This document shows positions 10,991 to 21,249 of a DNA stretch of 64,000 nt, piece after piece. The notes under the pieces were generated by a model, which was given only the letters and a program-made list of their open reading frames with translations, was not told where the DNA came from and searched no databases. Each line of letters starts with the position of its first letter. Within the stretch, counting starts at the first letter, position 1. The DNA comes from Ashinkailepas kermadecensis (taxonomy: Eukaryota; Arthropoda; Thecostraca; Neolepadidae): NCBI GenBank assembly GCA_034440615.1, contig JAOTOM010005152.1:657501-721500 (forward strand), given 5' to 3'. A program made the position numbers and the translations under genes.

Positions 10991-11518
10991 TGTTTCGCGG
11001 TCATGCATTGCGAGTTGATGTGAGTGTTGGTGGTGTGGTGCTTACAGTGCTCCCGCTATTTTTGTGGCATACAGATATTCAAATAGCAATTGCATGAGTT
11101 ATGGGTGTTTGTCACCGAGAAGCGATGGAAGCGATAGGGTGATACCCTATCGCAGAATGCCTTAAGTGGTTGTCTTTGAGAGCTAAGGCTACTGCAGTCT
11201 AGCAGGATGTGGCCTATGCTTGACGTGGTGTTGCAGGTATCACAGTGAGATGTTGTATATTGGTCACCCTCTAATTGAGGCTGTTAGGTTTGTGCAACCA
11301 GTTCTAAGTCTAGTGAGGCTGACCTCTTTTTGTCGGTGAGATTTATTTGATGTGTTCCATGTGCCCATCGTTGGTTTGATTGCGTGGTTGTGGTTGGATT
11401 TGTATTGTGTTGAGTTGTGTTGTGTCCATGTGTTCTGTTGATGTTGGCGAATGTGGCGTTGTAGAAGTGCTTTGCAATCGTCTACCGAGTATTCCATGCT
11501 AGGGTAAGTGTTCAATGC

Positions 11519-12046
11519 TTAGGCTTGCTTTGCGAGCCGGTCTGCTTCTTCGTTACCTGGGATGTTGGCGTGGCCCGGAATCCAGAGGAAGGAAAAGTTC
11601 ATGTTTACGTTATGGGCCACGATTTGTTGGATTCTATCAATGACGCGATGTGAACAGTCGTAGGTGTTGGTAATTGACTGGAGGACGGATTTGGAGTCTG
11701 AGCAAATTATTACGTTTCTAGCGTATATTACGTTACGCCTCATGAGAATGGAGATAGCGGCCAGAATGGCCATTGCTTCAGCGGAGTAGATGGAGAAGTT
11801 ATCCGGTAGACGCTTGGAAAGTTTGAGACCTAGTCCAGTGATGCCGATGCCTACCTTAGTCTCGTGTTTCGACCCATCCGTGAATACGAGTGATTTGTGA
11901 TTGTTGTCATCGGTGAACTTGTGGAAGATGCCAATAATTTCCGCCGATGTGATAGTGGATTTCTTCTCCGAGAGCAAGTACTCGACCTTTGGTAGACTGC
12001 AAGTCCAGAATGGCCTAGTGGGCGGTCGAGCTGCAGTGGATGGCAT
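11519..12046 (-). pseudogene. RNase H domain of the jockey-like LINE
   Basis: The best preserved open part of the element, 175 codons. DEDD-type RNase H motifs run in order: VFTDGSK, YSAEAMAILA, IICSDSKS and WIPGHANIPGNEEADRL. In the intact protein this domain removes RNA from the RNA/DNA hybrid during target-primed reverse transcription. It is continuous in frame with RT upstream apart from the two frameshifts, and ends at a premature TAA, after which homology resumes in the same frame. Confidence 0.85.
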
Positions 12047-12307
12047 TGCGAGGTTAAGATCTGAGAGAGCCGTGGCAATCTGAATGCTGTATGGTGGAAG
12101 TTTGCGCCCAAATCGGCTCTTGTCGTATCTGTCAGGCGTAAAGCAGCGCTGTGCCGGATGATTTGTGATGGATTTGATTTTGATGTGGTAGCGGCACAGC
12201 TGTTGTGTCCTCCTGCAGTGGAGTGTTTGAGTCTACAAGAAGACTGGCTATCGGTGTGGTGCTGAGGACACCTGTGGATGCTCTGATGCAGCTGTTTTGG
12301 ATGATTT

Positions 12308-12793
12308 CTAACTTCCGGCTTGACTTTCTGAAATTGTGGCAAAAATGATGCTGTTGTATTTTATGATGGGTCGTATGATTGATGTGTACAGTCGCAGTAG
12401 TGTTTTCATGTCTCCGCCCCAGTCTGTGCCTGCAAGTGCACGGAGTATGTTGACGCGCTTCGCGCATCGCTTCGCGCATCGCTTCGCGCATCGCTTCGCG
12501 CATCGCTTCGAGATGGAGGTGATGTGGGTGTTGAAACTGAGTTTTTCGTCCAAATGCACTCCTAAGAACTTGAAGCTTTTCACCTGTTCGATGGTTTTGC
12601 CATTTATTTTTAATTGAGTTTGTGGTGTGGGGCGGAGATGACTATATGTGACGATGGCCGATTTTTCTGCGGACAGGGTGATGCCCCAAGTTTTGCACCA
12701 CTTTGCAATGTGGTTTAGTCCTGCTTGAATGTTTTTTTTTTCAGCTTGAAGGAAGTATTGTGATGTTATCCAAATGGCTATGTCGTCCGCGAA
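12308..12793 (-). pseudogene. RT domain fragment (FADD to thumb) of the jockey-like LINE
   Basis: One frame is open from the FADD box to 12308, about 160 codons. It includes SAEKSAIVTY and INGKTIEQVKSFKFLG, the stretch that normally follows motif C in jockey RTs. Motifs upstream of FADD are absent, so the copy could not act. A stretch of repeated KRCA residues interrupts the conserved sequence between FNTHI and VNILRAL (see the 12-bp repeat). Confidence 0.82.
12457..12511. repeat. 12-bp repeat expanded inside RT coding sequence
   Basis: CGCTTCGCGCAT repeats about 4.5 times. On the LINE coding strand it adds KRCA units between conserved blocks without shifting the frame, because the unit is 12 bp. 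Confidence 0.9.
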
Positions 12794-12855
12794 AAGTGGG
12801 TATTGAAGTGAAGTGTCACTTCAATACTCACTTTTCGCGGACGACATAGCCATTT
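12772..12855. repeat. 39-bp palindrome at the LINE 5' truncation point
   Basis: Arms 12772-12810 and 12817-12855 are inverted copies with one mismatch around a 6-bp centre (AAGTGT). Each arm contains the FADD-encoding sequence. Weaker matching (GTTATC) extends a little beyond. The right arm ends the LINE homology, so a short piece of the element was copied in inverted orientation at its 5' end. Confidence 0.92.
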
Positions 12856-12895
12856 AGCAGATAACATAGCAGTTAGACATAGCTCTCTATCTGTC

Positions 12896-13050
12896 TCCCT
12901 GTCCTGTCCTGTCCTGTCCTGTCTCTCTGTATCTCCCTTACTATCTCACTTTTCCTTTCATTTCTTCCTTCCTTTATTTTTTTCTTTATTTCTCCATCTC
13001 CATCTCCATCTCCATCTGCATCTCCATCTCCCTCCCCTTCCCCTCCCCCA
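12896..13050. repeat. Pyrimidine microsatellites
   Basis: CCTGT pentamers at 12899-12922 and CTCCAT hexamers at about 12990-13035, separated by mixed CT-rich sequence. Confidence 0.9.
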
Positions 13051-13139
13051 TCTCCCCATCTCTCATCAGCGACACTACTCGTCCTGGACCTCTGGAGGTC
13101 TAGATGATCTAGTGTGTAACCTAGTATATGCCCCAAATC

Positions 13140-13330
13140 ACGTAACTCCTCCGCCACCTCTCCAAAACGATGCAGCTCCACCGCCACCATCACAGACAAC
13201 CCAGTCATCCACCGCCACCGTCCCAAACACCATAGCTCCACGGCCACCTCACCAGACCAGACAGCCTAGCTCTGCGGCCACCTCACCAGACCAGATCACC
13301 CAGCTGCGCGTGTCAGACGGCCAGTGATGA
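13140..13330. repeat. ~40-bp CCACCGCCACC-type minisatellite
   Basis: About five degenerate units containing CTCCACCGCCACC or GCGGCCACCTCACCAGACC, ending near the GC-rich block at 13330. Confidence 0.7.
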
Positions 13331-13975
13331 CGCGTCACCGGTCTGGTAGGCGCCATTTGCGGGCCAGGAAAGTGGCTGTGATCAGGATCTGCAGAAGCAG
13401 CCGGCGACAGTCATCAATCTCGCGGCCGACCCGCCGCTGGCGCTGCGCCCCGCCCCGCCCCGTCCCGGCCGCACCCCGCGGTTGTCACGTGACCGCCGTC
13501 TACGGAGGTGTCACGTGGCGGCGCGGCGGGCGGGTACGTGTGATGGCGAGCGTGACGAGGGCGATGGCGACGGCGCTGCGCCCGTGCGGGGTGTGGCCCG
13601 AGTGGTGCCGGCCGACCCGTCCCCTCGGACACCTCAGCACGGACGAAGCGGGTGGTGCTTGGTGACGTTGGTGCCGGTGGTGATGGTGACGGCGGCCGTC
13701 CGGCCCTGCTGCATCAGGTCGGCGCCGGTTGTCATTCGTTAGTCGGACGCCGCCGGCTGGCCCGCCGTCACGCAGTGAGATGGCGCAGGTGTGGCTCATT
13801 TGGAGATAGTTTCCAAGCCGTGCGTGCGACGACCTCGGCATCCGGCGCATTCTTTTTGTTCTGCTCGTAGTTAGTCGCCCGACAGTTTTCTTTCCACAGA
13901 CAATTTCCAGTACAGTTTTCCCAGAGAACATGTGCCCAGTGCATCTCCCCCTCCCCCCTTACGGCCGTGCAGTTG
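13331..13975. other. GC-rich unassigned block
   Basis: CpG-rich sequence with overlapping open frames on both strands and arginine/proline-rich translations. No family was recognised; the open frames are expected from composition. Confidence 0.35.
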
Positions 13976-13977
13976 TG

Positions 13978-14230
13978 ACGACAGTTTAGAGCTGCAGTTG
14001 TGGCGACAGTTGATAACTGCAGTTGTCGTGGCGACAGTTGAGAGCTGCAGTTGTCGTGGCAATAGTTGAGAACTGCAGTTGTCATGGCGACAGTTGAGAG
14101 TTGCAGTTGTCGTGGCAACAGTTGAGAACTGCGGTTATCGTGGCGACAGTTGAGAGCTGCAGTTGTGGCGACAGTTGAGAGCTGCAGTTGTGGCGTCAGT
14201 TGAGAGCTGCAGTTGTCGTGGCTACAGTTG
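13978..14230. repeat. ~27-bp minisatellite
   Basis: Units with core GGCGACAGTTGAGAGCTGCA repeat about nine times. It passes directly into a related 15-bp array. Confidence 0.88.
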
Positions 14231-14500
14231 TCGCGAAGACAGTTCTGGCTGAGACAGTTGTCGCTGAGACAGTTGTCGCGGAGACGGTTGTCGCGGAGAC
14301 GGTTGTCGTTGAGACAGTTGTCGCTGAGACAGTTGTGGAGACGGTTGTCGCTGAGACAGTTGTGGCGACACTTGTCGCGACAACAGTTGTCGCCGAGACA
14401 TTGTCGCTGAGACAGTTGTCGCAGAGACGGTTGTCGCGGAGACAGTTGTCGCTGAGACAGTTGTCGCGGAGACAGTTGTCGCGCAGACGGTTGTCGCCGT
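14231..14500. repeat. 15-bp minisatellite
   Basis: Units GAGACAGTTGTCGCT/G, about 18 copies. It shares CAGTTGTCG with the upstream 27-bp array and is probably derived from it. In-frame AETVV and RQLSL peptides are artefacts. Confidence 0.9.
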
Positions 14501-14635
14501 GCGCCGTTCTCCGTTGCCGCTATCTGATGGCTGCTGGAGGCGGGCGCCAGTGACGGCGACATGGACCTACCACTTATCGCGTCCCACGAGACGGCACCGG
14601 CGCGCTGTGGACATGCCCAGCGGCATCCGGCGTGT

Positions 14636-15172
14636 GCCGCCGTGTACCACTGTTTGTCACTGCTTGTCACCGTGTGTCACCGTGTGTCACCGTGTGTCAC
14701 CGTGTGCCATCGTGTGTCACAGTGTACCACCGTGTGTCACCGTGTGCCACCGTGTGCCACCGTGTGTCACAATGTACCACCGTGTGTCACCGTGTGCCGT
14801 CGTGTGCCACCGTGTGCCACCGTGTGTCACAATGTACCACCGTGTGTCACCGTGTGCCATCGTGTGTCACAGTGTACCACCGTGTGTCACAATGTACCAC
14901 CGTGTGCCACCGTGTGCCACCGTGTGTCACCGTGTGCCACCGTGTGCCACCGTGTGCCACCATGTGCCACCGTGTGCCACCATGTGCCTCCGTGTGCCAC
15001 CGTGTGCCACCGTGTGCCACCGTGTGCCACCATGTGCCTCCGTGGGCCACCGTGTGCCACCGTGTGCCACCGTGTGCCACCGTGTACCACCGTGTGCCAC
15101 CGTGTGCCACCGTGTACCACCGTGTGCCACCGTGTGCCACCATGTGCCTCCGTGGGCCACCGTGTGCCACCA
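14636..15172. repeat. 9/18-bp CACCGTGTGC minisatellite
   Basis: About 540 bp of 9-bp units (CGTGTGCCA / CGTGTGTCA) with occasional CATGTGCCTCCGTGGGCCA blocks, which give longer-period structure. Cysteine-rich frames of up to 273 codons are artefacts of the 9-bp period. Confidence 0.93.
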
Positions 15173-15600
15173 TGACCGCGCCGGGCGAGGCTGTGACGCG
15201 GCTCCGGTCGTCCCGCCGTACACCGTGGGCTGGTCTGACACTGCGCTGATCCGGCTTGTGTACGCTAAACGGCCGTGTCACCGTTGGCAGACCTCTCGCC
15301 GGCCGCCAATCCATTTCTGACGAGAAACGGGATCACGAGATTTGCTGCTCCTCCCGTTTTTTTTTTGATGTTTGTCGAACGTCGAGGGCTCTAGTCCCTG
15401 TCCCTGTGATCAGTTGGTGTTGCCACTAGGTTTGGGTTAGCCGGTCATCGCGGTACACCAGGGGAAAGTCGGCTTACTTCTGGACGACTGTTTGTTCCCG
15501 CTCTGAAACAGGTATACGCGTTGGTGTTCTCGTCTGCAAAATATTCACAGGACATAAACTTTCTAAGTTGTATCGCGTAGAGATCTATCTACGGCTACAT
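15173..15600. other. Unassigned spacer
   Basis: No gene or named repeat seen. Confidence 0.35.
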
Positions 15601-15606
15601 TTAGCA

Positions 15607-15633
15607 CGTTATCTATCTATCTTTATATATATA

Positions 15634-15690
<57 letters not shown>

Positions 15691-15705
15691 ATATATATAT
15701 AATGC
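15607..15705. repeat. (TA)n microsatellite
   Basis: TA dinucleotides with a few TC interruptions, preceded by ATCT tetramers. Confidence 0.95.
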
Positions 15706-15913
15706 ACATTAATGATTAAAAATATTGGTAAATCACGAGAAATAGCGCACAACATCTAATGCACACGTGTGATCTTGTGAACGATTATTGTTGAAAAGAT
15801 GACTTGTGTCGACTCCCATGTTGGTTGGCTATCTCCGTCATCGGGTGCCCAAGCTATTTTACTTCGGATTGACCTTTTGCTCTTCGGACGTGAAAAGCTG
15901 AATTAATCTTGTT

Positions 15914-15988
15914 ATGGGTGCAATATAACCTAATTGGGATTGACGCACCCTACAACCCAAATAATCAAATAATCAATCATACTTCGAA
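15914..15988 (+). mobile_element. Tail-type element with compensated hairpin
   Basis: Hairpin arms GGGTGC (15916-15921) and GCACCC (15945-15950). Compared with the usual GGGCGC/GCGCCC, both strands changed together, preserving the stem. CAACCCAAATAATC repeats follow. No duplication was found, so the 5' limit is uncertain. Confidence 0.65.
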
Positions 15989-16155
15989 TTAGCTACTATG
16001 TTGCGTGTTTCCAAACTGTATCTACCTGAATTAGTATATGATAATTTAGCAGTAAAGACTGCCATCGGCCGTCGATAACACCTCAATGATGAAGCAGCTG
16101 CTATTATAAAGCTCAAAAGTGACAATTCAACCCCTTAAATGTGCAGCCCTGAAAT

Positions 16156-16272
16156 GCCTTATCGATACACATCATCACCGAAGGCCTTATCGGTACACTT
16201 TACCACCGAAGGTCTTAGCGATGCATATTGCCACCGAAGGCCTTAGCGATACACATTGTCGCCGACGGTATT
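16156..16272. repeat. ~36-bp tandem repeat, ~4 copies
   Basis: Units share CACCGAAGGCCTTA and CGATACACAT, each a little diverged. Confidence 0.75.
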
Positions 16273-16279
16273 GTGTGTG

Positions 16280-17425
16280 AACATTCAATATTAATGGCCC
16301 AGCGATGGCCAGAGACAGGACCGTGCGCTCAGGTTATGTTCGCATGTGGCGCTTTCCGTCTGAATCATTTATCTCTGGCTTTGTCGTGACAGTGAATTAC
16401 CTAACAGATGTGGCGCCACTTCGATCTGTACTTGGCGCCGAAAGTTAGCGTCGTGCCGTGCGGCGCTAGATGGGACGGCGGTTGACACTCGAGTGGAGCC
16501 GGTACCCGGCTGGGTCGAGTGCCACGCGCTGTGCCCATCCAACGTCCGGATTGCAGTTTCTCCACGTCAAGGTCCACACGAAGCGAAGTTGTGGGGTGTA
16601 ATGGGAGCCCGACTGCCGGGCGCGGGCGGATCTATGTGAGGGGAGGGTACACATCGGCCATGTTCCTCTCATACGCGATTAGAGAGGGGCCAAAGGAACA
16701 ATAAACCGCCTCCTCGCCCCAAGAAGAACACGCATACACACACATGGCCCTTTATCAAACAAACCGAGCTTGAAGTCACATAGCTGGAAAATAGCGATCG
16801 CGGACGGAAGCTGCGCCTCGGTACGACAGTTGCATTTACACGAAGACAACATTTGGCATGCAATCAATCTGGAATTTTTATATTCATTTTTTCTTTGGTG
16901 GGGCGAGTCGGCGGAAATATTTGTAAAAAGTGGCGCAACTTAATAATACAGTTTAAGTCAGATAGCTGACTACCGCTCAGTATTGAAAGCCAGCCAAGGA
17001 AGTCCAAGTGTTGATTTTAAAAATTGTGTTAGCCAATGGGTTCATTCTAATGATCGCTAACCAGTCGTTAAATCTAGAACTGATATTTAGGTGTAGAGTT
17101 GCGATGCAGTCCTGTAAAGTATCGCAGGTTGTTCAGACGGTTGAGACTCGTTTTTGCGGAGTTCTTGCATGCATTGTGGGTGGATAATTGTGGGCGTGCG
17201 CAGTCGCTGTGTCTTGGTGGCATTCTAGGAAACTACTGGAGCTGGGCGACCGAGCTGGGCGACTTTTTAATTTCATCTCCGATGTGTCGTTTCCTGTAAC
17301 ATGTACGTCGTTCTGAACATGTTCAATAATGTTATAGCGTAACCTGCGTACTGTTCGTTTCTATTACTTTGCTATTCCCCATGCTTTACTAGCATTTGCG
17401 GTATATCGACCTGTTCATACAAAAA
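16280..17425. other. Unassigned region upstream of the MAK16 exon
   Basis: No further MAK16 exon or other gene was recognised. If the exon is in a live gene, this is probably intron. Confidence 0.35.
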
Positions 17426-17430
17426 TTGTC

Positions 17431-17491
17431 ATGGGCGCTGTATGACGAAGTGGATGCGCCCTAAAGTCCAAAATATCTAGCTAACTAACTG
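17431..17491 (+). mobile_element. Tail-type element
   Basis: Hairpin arms GGGCGC (17433-17438) and GCGCCC (17456-17461), then TAAAGTCCAAAATA and a CTAACTAACT tail. The loop is shortened to 17 nt. No target-site duplication is evident. It sits about 180 bp before the MAK16 exon. Confidence 0.65.
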
Positions 17492-17674
17492 CTCCCACCT
17501 GTTGCCCACCGCTGTACTCGAATAACAACGCCTCGGCGAAGTTCTGTGATTCCGCCAAGTCGGATAGAACATGTCGGCAATGATGTTGGACAAGACGTGG
17601 AGGAGCATTACACGGTGCATGCATTGCCGACATGCAACTCACGTTTTCCTCATCTGCGATCTCCATGTTTCCAG

Positions 17675-17857
17675 GGCAGCCTTCCCGGCAAAGCTGTGGG
17701 AGCGCGTGAAACTGTCAAAGAATTTCGAGAAGGCCTTGCAGCAAATCAATGAGAACCTCGTCTACTGGCCGGGCTTCATCCAGACAAAGTGCAAGCAGCG
17801 ACTTGTCAAAATTCACCAGTACCTGGCGCGCATGCGCAGTCTACGACTGAAACGACA
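17675..17857 (+). CDS. MAK16: MAK16 homologue, one internal exon (partial gene)
   Basis: The 183-bp exon encodes about 61 residues opening with [19 protein letters not shown] and including [19 protein letters not shown] and a final LRLKRQ. This is the conserved central block of MAK16, a nucleolar protein needed for 60S ribosomal subunit assembly. In the family this block follows the N-terminal cysteine cluster. The borders are good: a TTTCCAG acceptor at 17668-17674 and a GTGAGT donor at 17858-17863. One base of the preceding codon and two of the last codon lie in the exon. There is no stop or frameshift. The N-terminal exon (with the CNRSSCPL-type motif) and C-terminal exons were not found in the window, so the introns are long or the exon is a duplicated orphan. 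The intact splice sites argue against a processed copy. Confidence 0.85.
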
Positions 17858-18190
17858 GTGAGTAGCCATCTCAGCATCGCCTCATTACACTCATTGCACT
17901 TATCGTAGGGTGATTTACACCGCGTGCCTTTGTAGTCGAAGACAAGCATGATCACATCAGGAGGATGCCACTGCCATGGTGGGCCATTGGGGAAGATTCT
18001 GCCGCCAAATGCTGCCAATTGTCCGTGCATGTGACGAGCCAGGCAGACTCTTCTGCCGTGGCGTTTGCATCGACACAGCAGAAGGTATGACAGTGTAGAA
18101 TCGATGCCCAATTCATCACGGACGAGCCGTGTGCACCTGGGATTGATCTACTTCGACCCATGCGGCGTGTGTTGCCGCGCACAGTGCAGA
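17858..18190. other. Putative intron sequence after MAK16 exon
   Basis: No continuing MAK16 coding was seen. On the minus strand 17806-18111 is open for 101 codons with a reading (FPNGPPWQWHPPDVIM...) that looks less random than most frames here, but I recognise no family. It overlaps the exon on the opposite strand. Confidence 0.35.
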
Positions 18191-18206
18191 GCGCGCGAGT
18201 CGTCGA

Positions 18207-18300
18207 GTCTGCCGGCGGCGTTCTGCCGGCGGCGTTCTGCCGGCGGCGTTCTGCCGGCGGCGTTCTGCCGGCGGCGTTCTGCCGGCGGCGTTCTGCGCCG
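18207..18300. repeat. 15-bp GC-rich minisatellite
   Basis: Six units of GCCGGCGGCGTTCTG. It opens LPAAFCRRRSAGGV-type frames that are artefacts. Confidence 0.95.
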
Positions 18301-20398
18301 CGGCCGCAGAGAGTGCGTGGCGTCACACGCAGAAGGGAAGGCAGCGCCCGGCGACTGGCTCGTCACGAGGCCTCGAATCGCACTCGGTCGCCGCCGTGGG
18401 GGCCATTAGTCCGGCCATTAGCACGATTGTATTGTCGCCGTGAGATCCTGGGTTCAAGTCGTGCTGGCTTCTTGGGACTCGTATTTTACCCGGGCAGTTT
18501 TTTCGTCAGAGGGTGTTGACAATAGCCCTTTTCACGACGGCCAATAAGCACCGGGATGCAATGTCGATGACTTCGTCTAGTATGAAGGGCATATCTTTGA
18601 AAGATATGTACTTTATCTGTATATATGGAATGTTCAAGAAGTTTTAACTATGAAGTAATCAATTCAATATTAAACTTAACCAACATATTCAAATTGTGGC
18701 ACTGTTTGAAAAAAAGCGCTCAATTCACAGAAACAACTAGCCAATCTGGCCGCATTTGGCACCATGGCCGGGAGGTAGGAGTTGTCGGATAGAACATAAA
18801 TTTGCCGTTGGATTACCAGCAAATATGCAATATTAGGGAGAAAGTGGTAGTATATATCCTGCGGATTAATATTTTTCCTTTTACGTTTTATTTTATGCCT
18901 GTGAAGTACCTGTATTATGAATAAATATTGAAATATATCATTTTCAGATGATACGATTCCATCCTGACGCTCCCGAAAATATTCAATTATCTCCACTTTA
19001 CAAGCGGGTTGTTTACAGTTGTAATGGCATCCGCTGTACCGCACCATACGTGGCTCCGTTTTTAAATGTTGCTGTACTCCTACCTGAATAACCCCTACTG
19101 TGGGGGAAGGGCAATTGATCCTTGTCTTTGAATATCATACACGCAAGAAAGAACAAAGCATGAATTGTTTACAGCACCCAAAAGACCGCAAAACGTCCAA
19201 AATATGCGCATCTGAGACAAACTTGTTTGTTGGCTCGCCTGACATATTTAAGCTGTAAATGATGCAATCAGAGCACAAATAATGACGTAATTTTTTAAAC
19301 GTGGATTATGATTCGACCCAGCTATCATAAAGGGCCAATCACTTACTGCAGTTGAAGTTGGCTGGCGATATTTATCAGAGTGGTCGAGTGCTCGGAAAAT
19401 GTGGCATTTGAAGCCCGCTGAATTCAACAAACAGCTGTTGTCATCGAGTTTACTTCCGAAGTCAGGCTCGCTTGGTCTGACTTCCAGATTTCCGACTAGA
19501 TGACGTCCCAGGCGCGGATGTGGGTGTACATTTTCAGGGTTTGTGCATAAACAAGCTGTAACTAGTCCAAAAACTTGTCGTATTAGGTAACTGAACCTAC
19601 TCTGTTTGTTTATTGATATCATAAATTAGTCCAATCTACCGACTGAAAGCTTTCTGATCAACGTAATTATTATGCCCTGACCCCGCCATTGGGATGTCAT
19701 GACGATTACTTCCCGTTAGTGCACGCGTGAAACCGCCTAATGTCGCCGGTTCAGCCAAGCACGTGGCAAGTGTGTCAATTGTCGGGTTTTCAATGTGCTG
19801 CCGTAATCGCCGACCGAGCCCCTCACCCGTCGCCCTAATCGCTGGAGGAAGTCGTACATTCGTAGCCGTAATCACCGCCGTAGTCGTAAGAGTTCTGGGC
19901 GCCGAAGGCAACCAGGCCAAGTTCCAAAACGCCGCATGCGCGAACGACATAGGTACCGAGCTTTTCCGGCACGTGCACTAGTGATGGGTGCCGCCAATAG
20001 AGACGTTATTTCCCCTCCATTGCCACCTGAGAAGCGTTGCACACCATTCGCGGACAGTGTCCAGGCGCCGCCCAGTCGCGCCACCAATTGTCATAACGGC
20101 GCCCACTTACGCCTAATTGTCCGCGGCGGCCCTGGCGGCAATTATGACGCATCGTCGACGGCGACGACACGCGCGGTGAAAGAGAACTCGGGGGAGCCGT
20201 GCGTCGGACAATGCGACGGGCGTCCGGCGGGGCATGCGACGGGGCGGCTTTTTGTCGGATCAGCGCCAGCCGGCCGCCTGTCGGTCGGTCGGACGCCAGA
20301 GGCTGACGGGGCAGGCGGACAGCGGGCCGGCGCAGAGACACTCACGCTGTGCAGATGGCCCGCCGGGCGACGGTGGCGCCGGCCAGCGAGCGGCGAAT
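18301..20398. other. Unassigned region
   Basis: AT-rich in 18.5-19.6 kb and GC-rich after 19.8 kb. Open frames of about 100-124 codons occur on the minus strand at 18676-19047, 19248-19622 and 19636-19950, with no recognised family. Treated as chance frames. Confidence 0.35.
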
Positions 20399-20404
20399 GG
20401 CACG

Positions 20405-20810
20405 CGTGTGGTGTCTGGATGTGGTGTCTGTGTGTGGTGTCTGGGTGTGGTGTTTGGGTGTGGTGTCTGGGTGTGGTGTCTGGGTATGGTGTCTGGGTGT
20501 GGTGTTTGGGTGTGGTGTCTCGGTGTGGTGTCTGCGTGTGGTGTCTGCGTGTGGTGTCTGGGTGTGGTGTCTGGATGCGGTGTCTGTATGTGGTGTCTGT
20601 GTGTGGTGTCTCGGTGTGGTGTCTGCGTGTGGTGTCTGGGTGTGGTGTCTGGGTGTGGTGTCTGGGTGTGGTGTCTGGGTGTGGTGTCTGGGTGTGGTGT
20701 CTGGGTGTGGTGTCTGTGTGTGGTGTCTGGGTGTGGTGTCTGGGTGTGGTGTCTGTGTGTGGTGTCTGGGTGTGGTGTTTGGGTGTGGTGTCTGGGTGTG
20801 GTGGACCGAG
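20405..20810. repeat. 13-bp minisatellite
   Basis: About 31 units of 13 bp (GGTGTGGTGTCTG). Since 13 is not divisible by three, every frame cycles through a 13-residue pattern. Stop-free reading in several frames gives peptides over 200 residues, which are artefacts. Confidence 0.95.
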
Positions 20811-21098
20811 ATGTGAGCAGACCGTGAAGGCGTTGTGTGTGATGATCCATGCGGAAGGAATGTCGTGACATATGTGCTGAGCGGCAGGGGTGACCCAAAG
20901 CTCCTAAATAGGGGTACGGCACAGGAAATCATGGCTGCACCCCCCCCCTCCCCTCCCCACGCACCAAAAGAACCTAGGATGTCAACCACTTTATGTTTCG
21001 TTTTTTTGTTGTTGTGAACAATCACTTTTCTGAACTTTGTATCACTTTTTTCTCGAAAGCTTCCGATCGCGTTTCTTACTACTAATACTACACTGGGC

Positions 21099-21099
21099 A

Positions 21100-21181
<82 letters not shown>

Positions 21182-21240
21182 ATATATGTATGTATGTGTA
21201 TGTATGTATGTATGTATGTATGCATGTATGTATCTATGTA
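21099..21240. repeat. (TA)n then (TATG)n microsatellites
   Basis: TA dinucleotides to about 21187, then TATG tetramers with a few variants to 21240. Confidence 0.95.
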
Positions 21241-21249
21241 TACACACGT

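Larger units (their letters stand above)
11130..12815 (-). mobile_element. Jockey-like non-LTR retrotransposon, 5'-truncated ORF2 pseudogene
   Basis: Read on the minus strand from 12815 down. The RT catalytic motif LFADDIAIW (FADD at 12793-12782) is followed without a stop by the rest of the palm and thumb region (FKFLGVHLDEKLSF near 12580-12535, then VNILRALAGT and the IIRPII region). A frameshift near 12320 moves to the frame reading TTPIASLLVDS; another near 12225 restores the first frame. RNase H spans about 11890-11530 with all four acidic residues in FTDGSK, SAEAM, CSDSK and NEEADRLA. After an in-frame TAA at 11521-11519 the C-terminal part continues to 11264, and a CDTC-(8)-HILLDC knuckle lies at 11245-11194. 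This order is typical of jockey-type ORF2. The element is dead: two frameshifts, a stop and the loss of everything 5' of FADD. Confidence 0.88.

Noticed and set aside
14499..15320. Cysteine-rich 273-codon frame
   Set aside because: Translation of a 9-bp repeat; the reverse strand is open as well.
20260..20922. Histidine/threonine-rich and valine/cysteine-rich frames of about 200-300 codons
   Set aside because: Produced by the 13-bp satellite in all phases, with no independent coding evidence.
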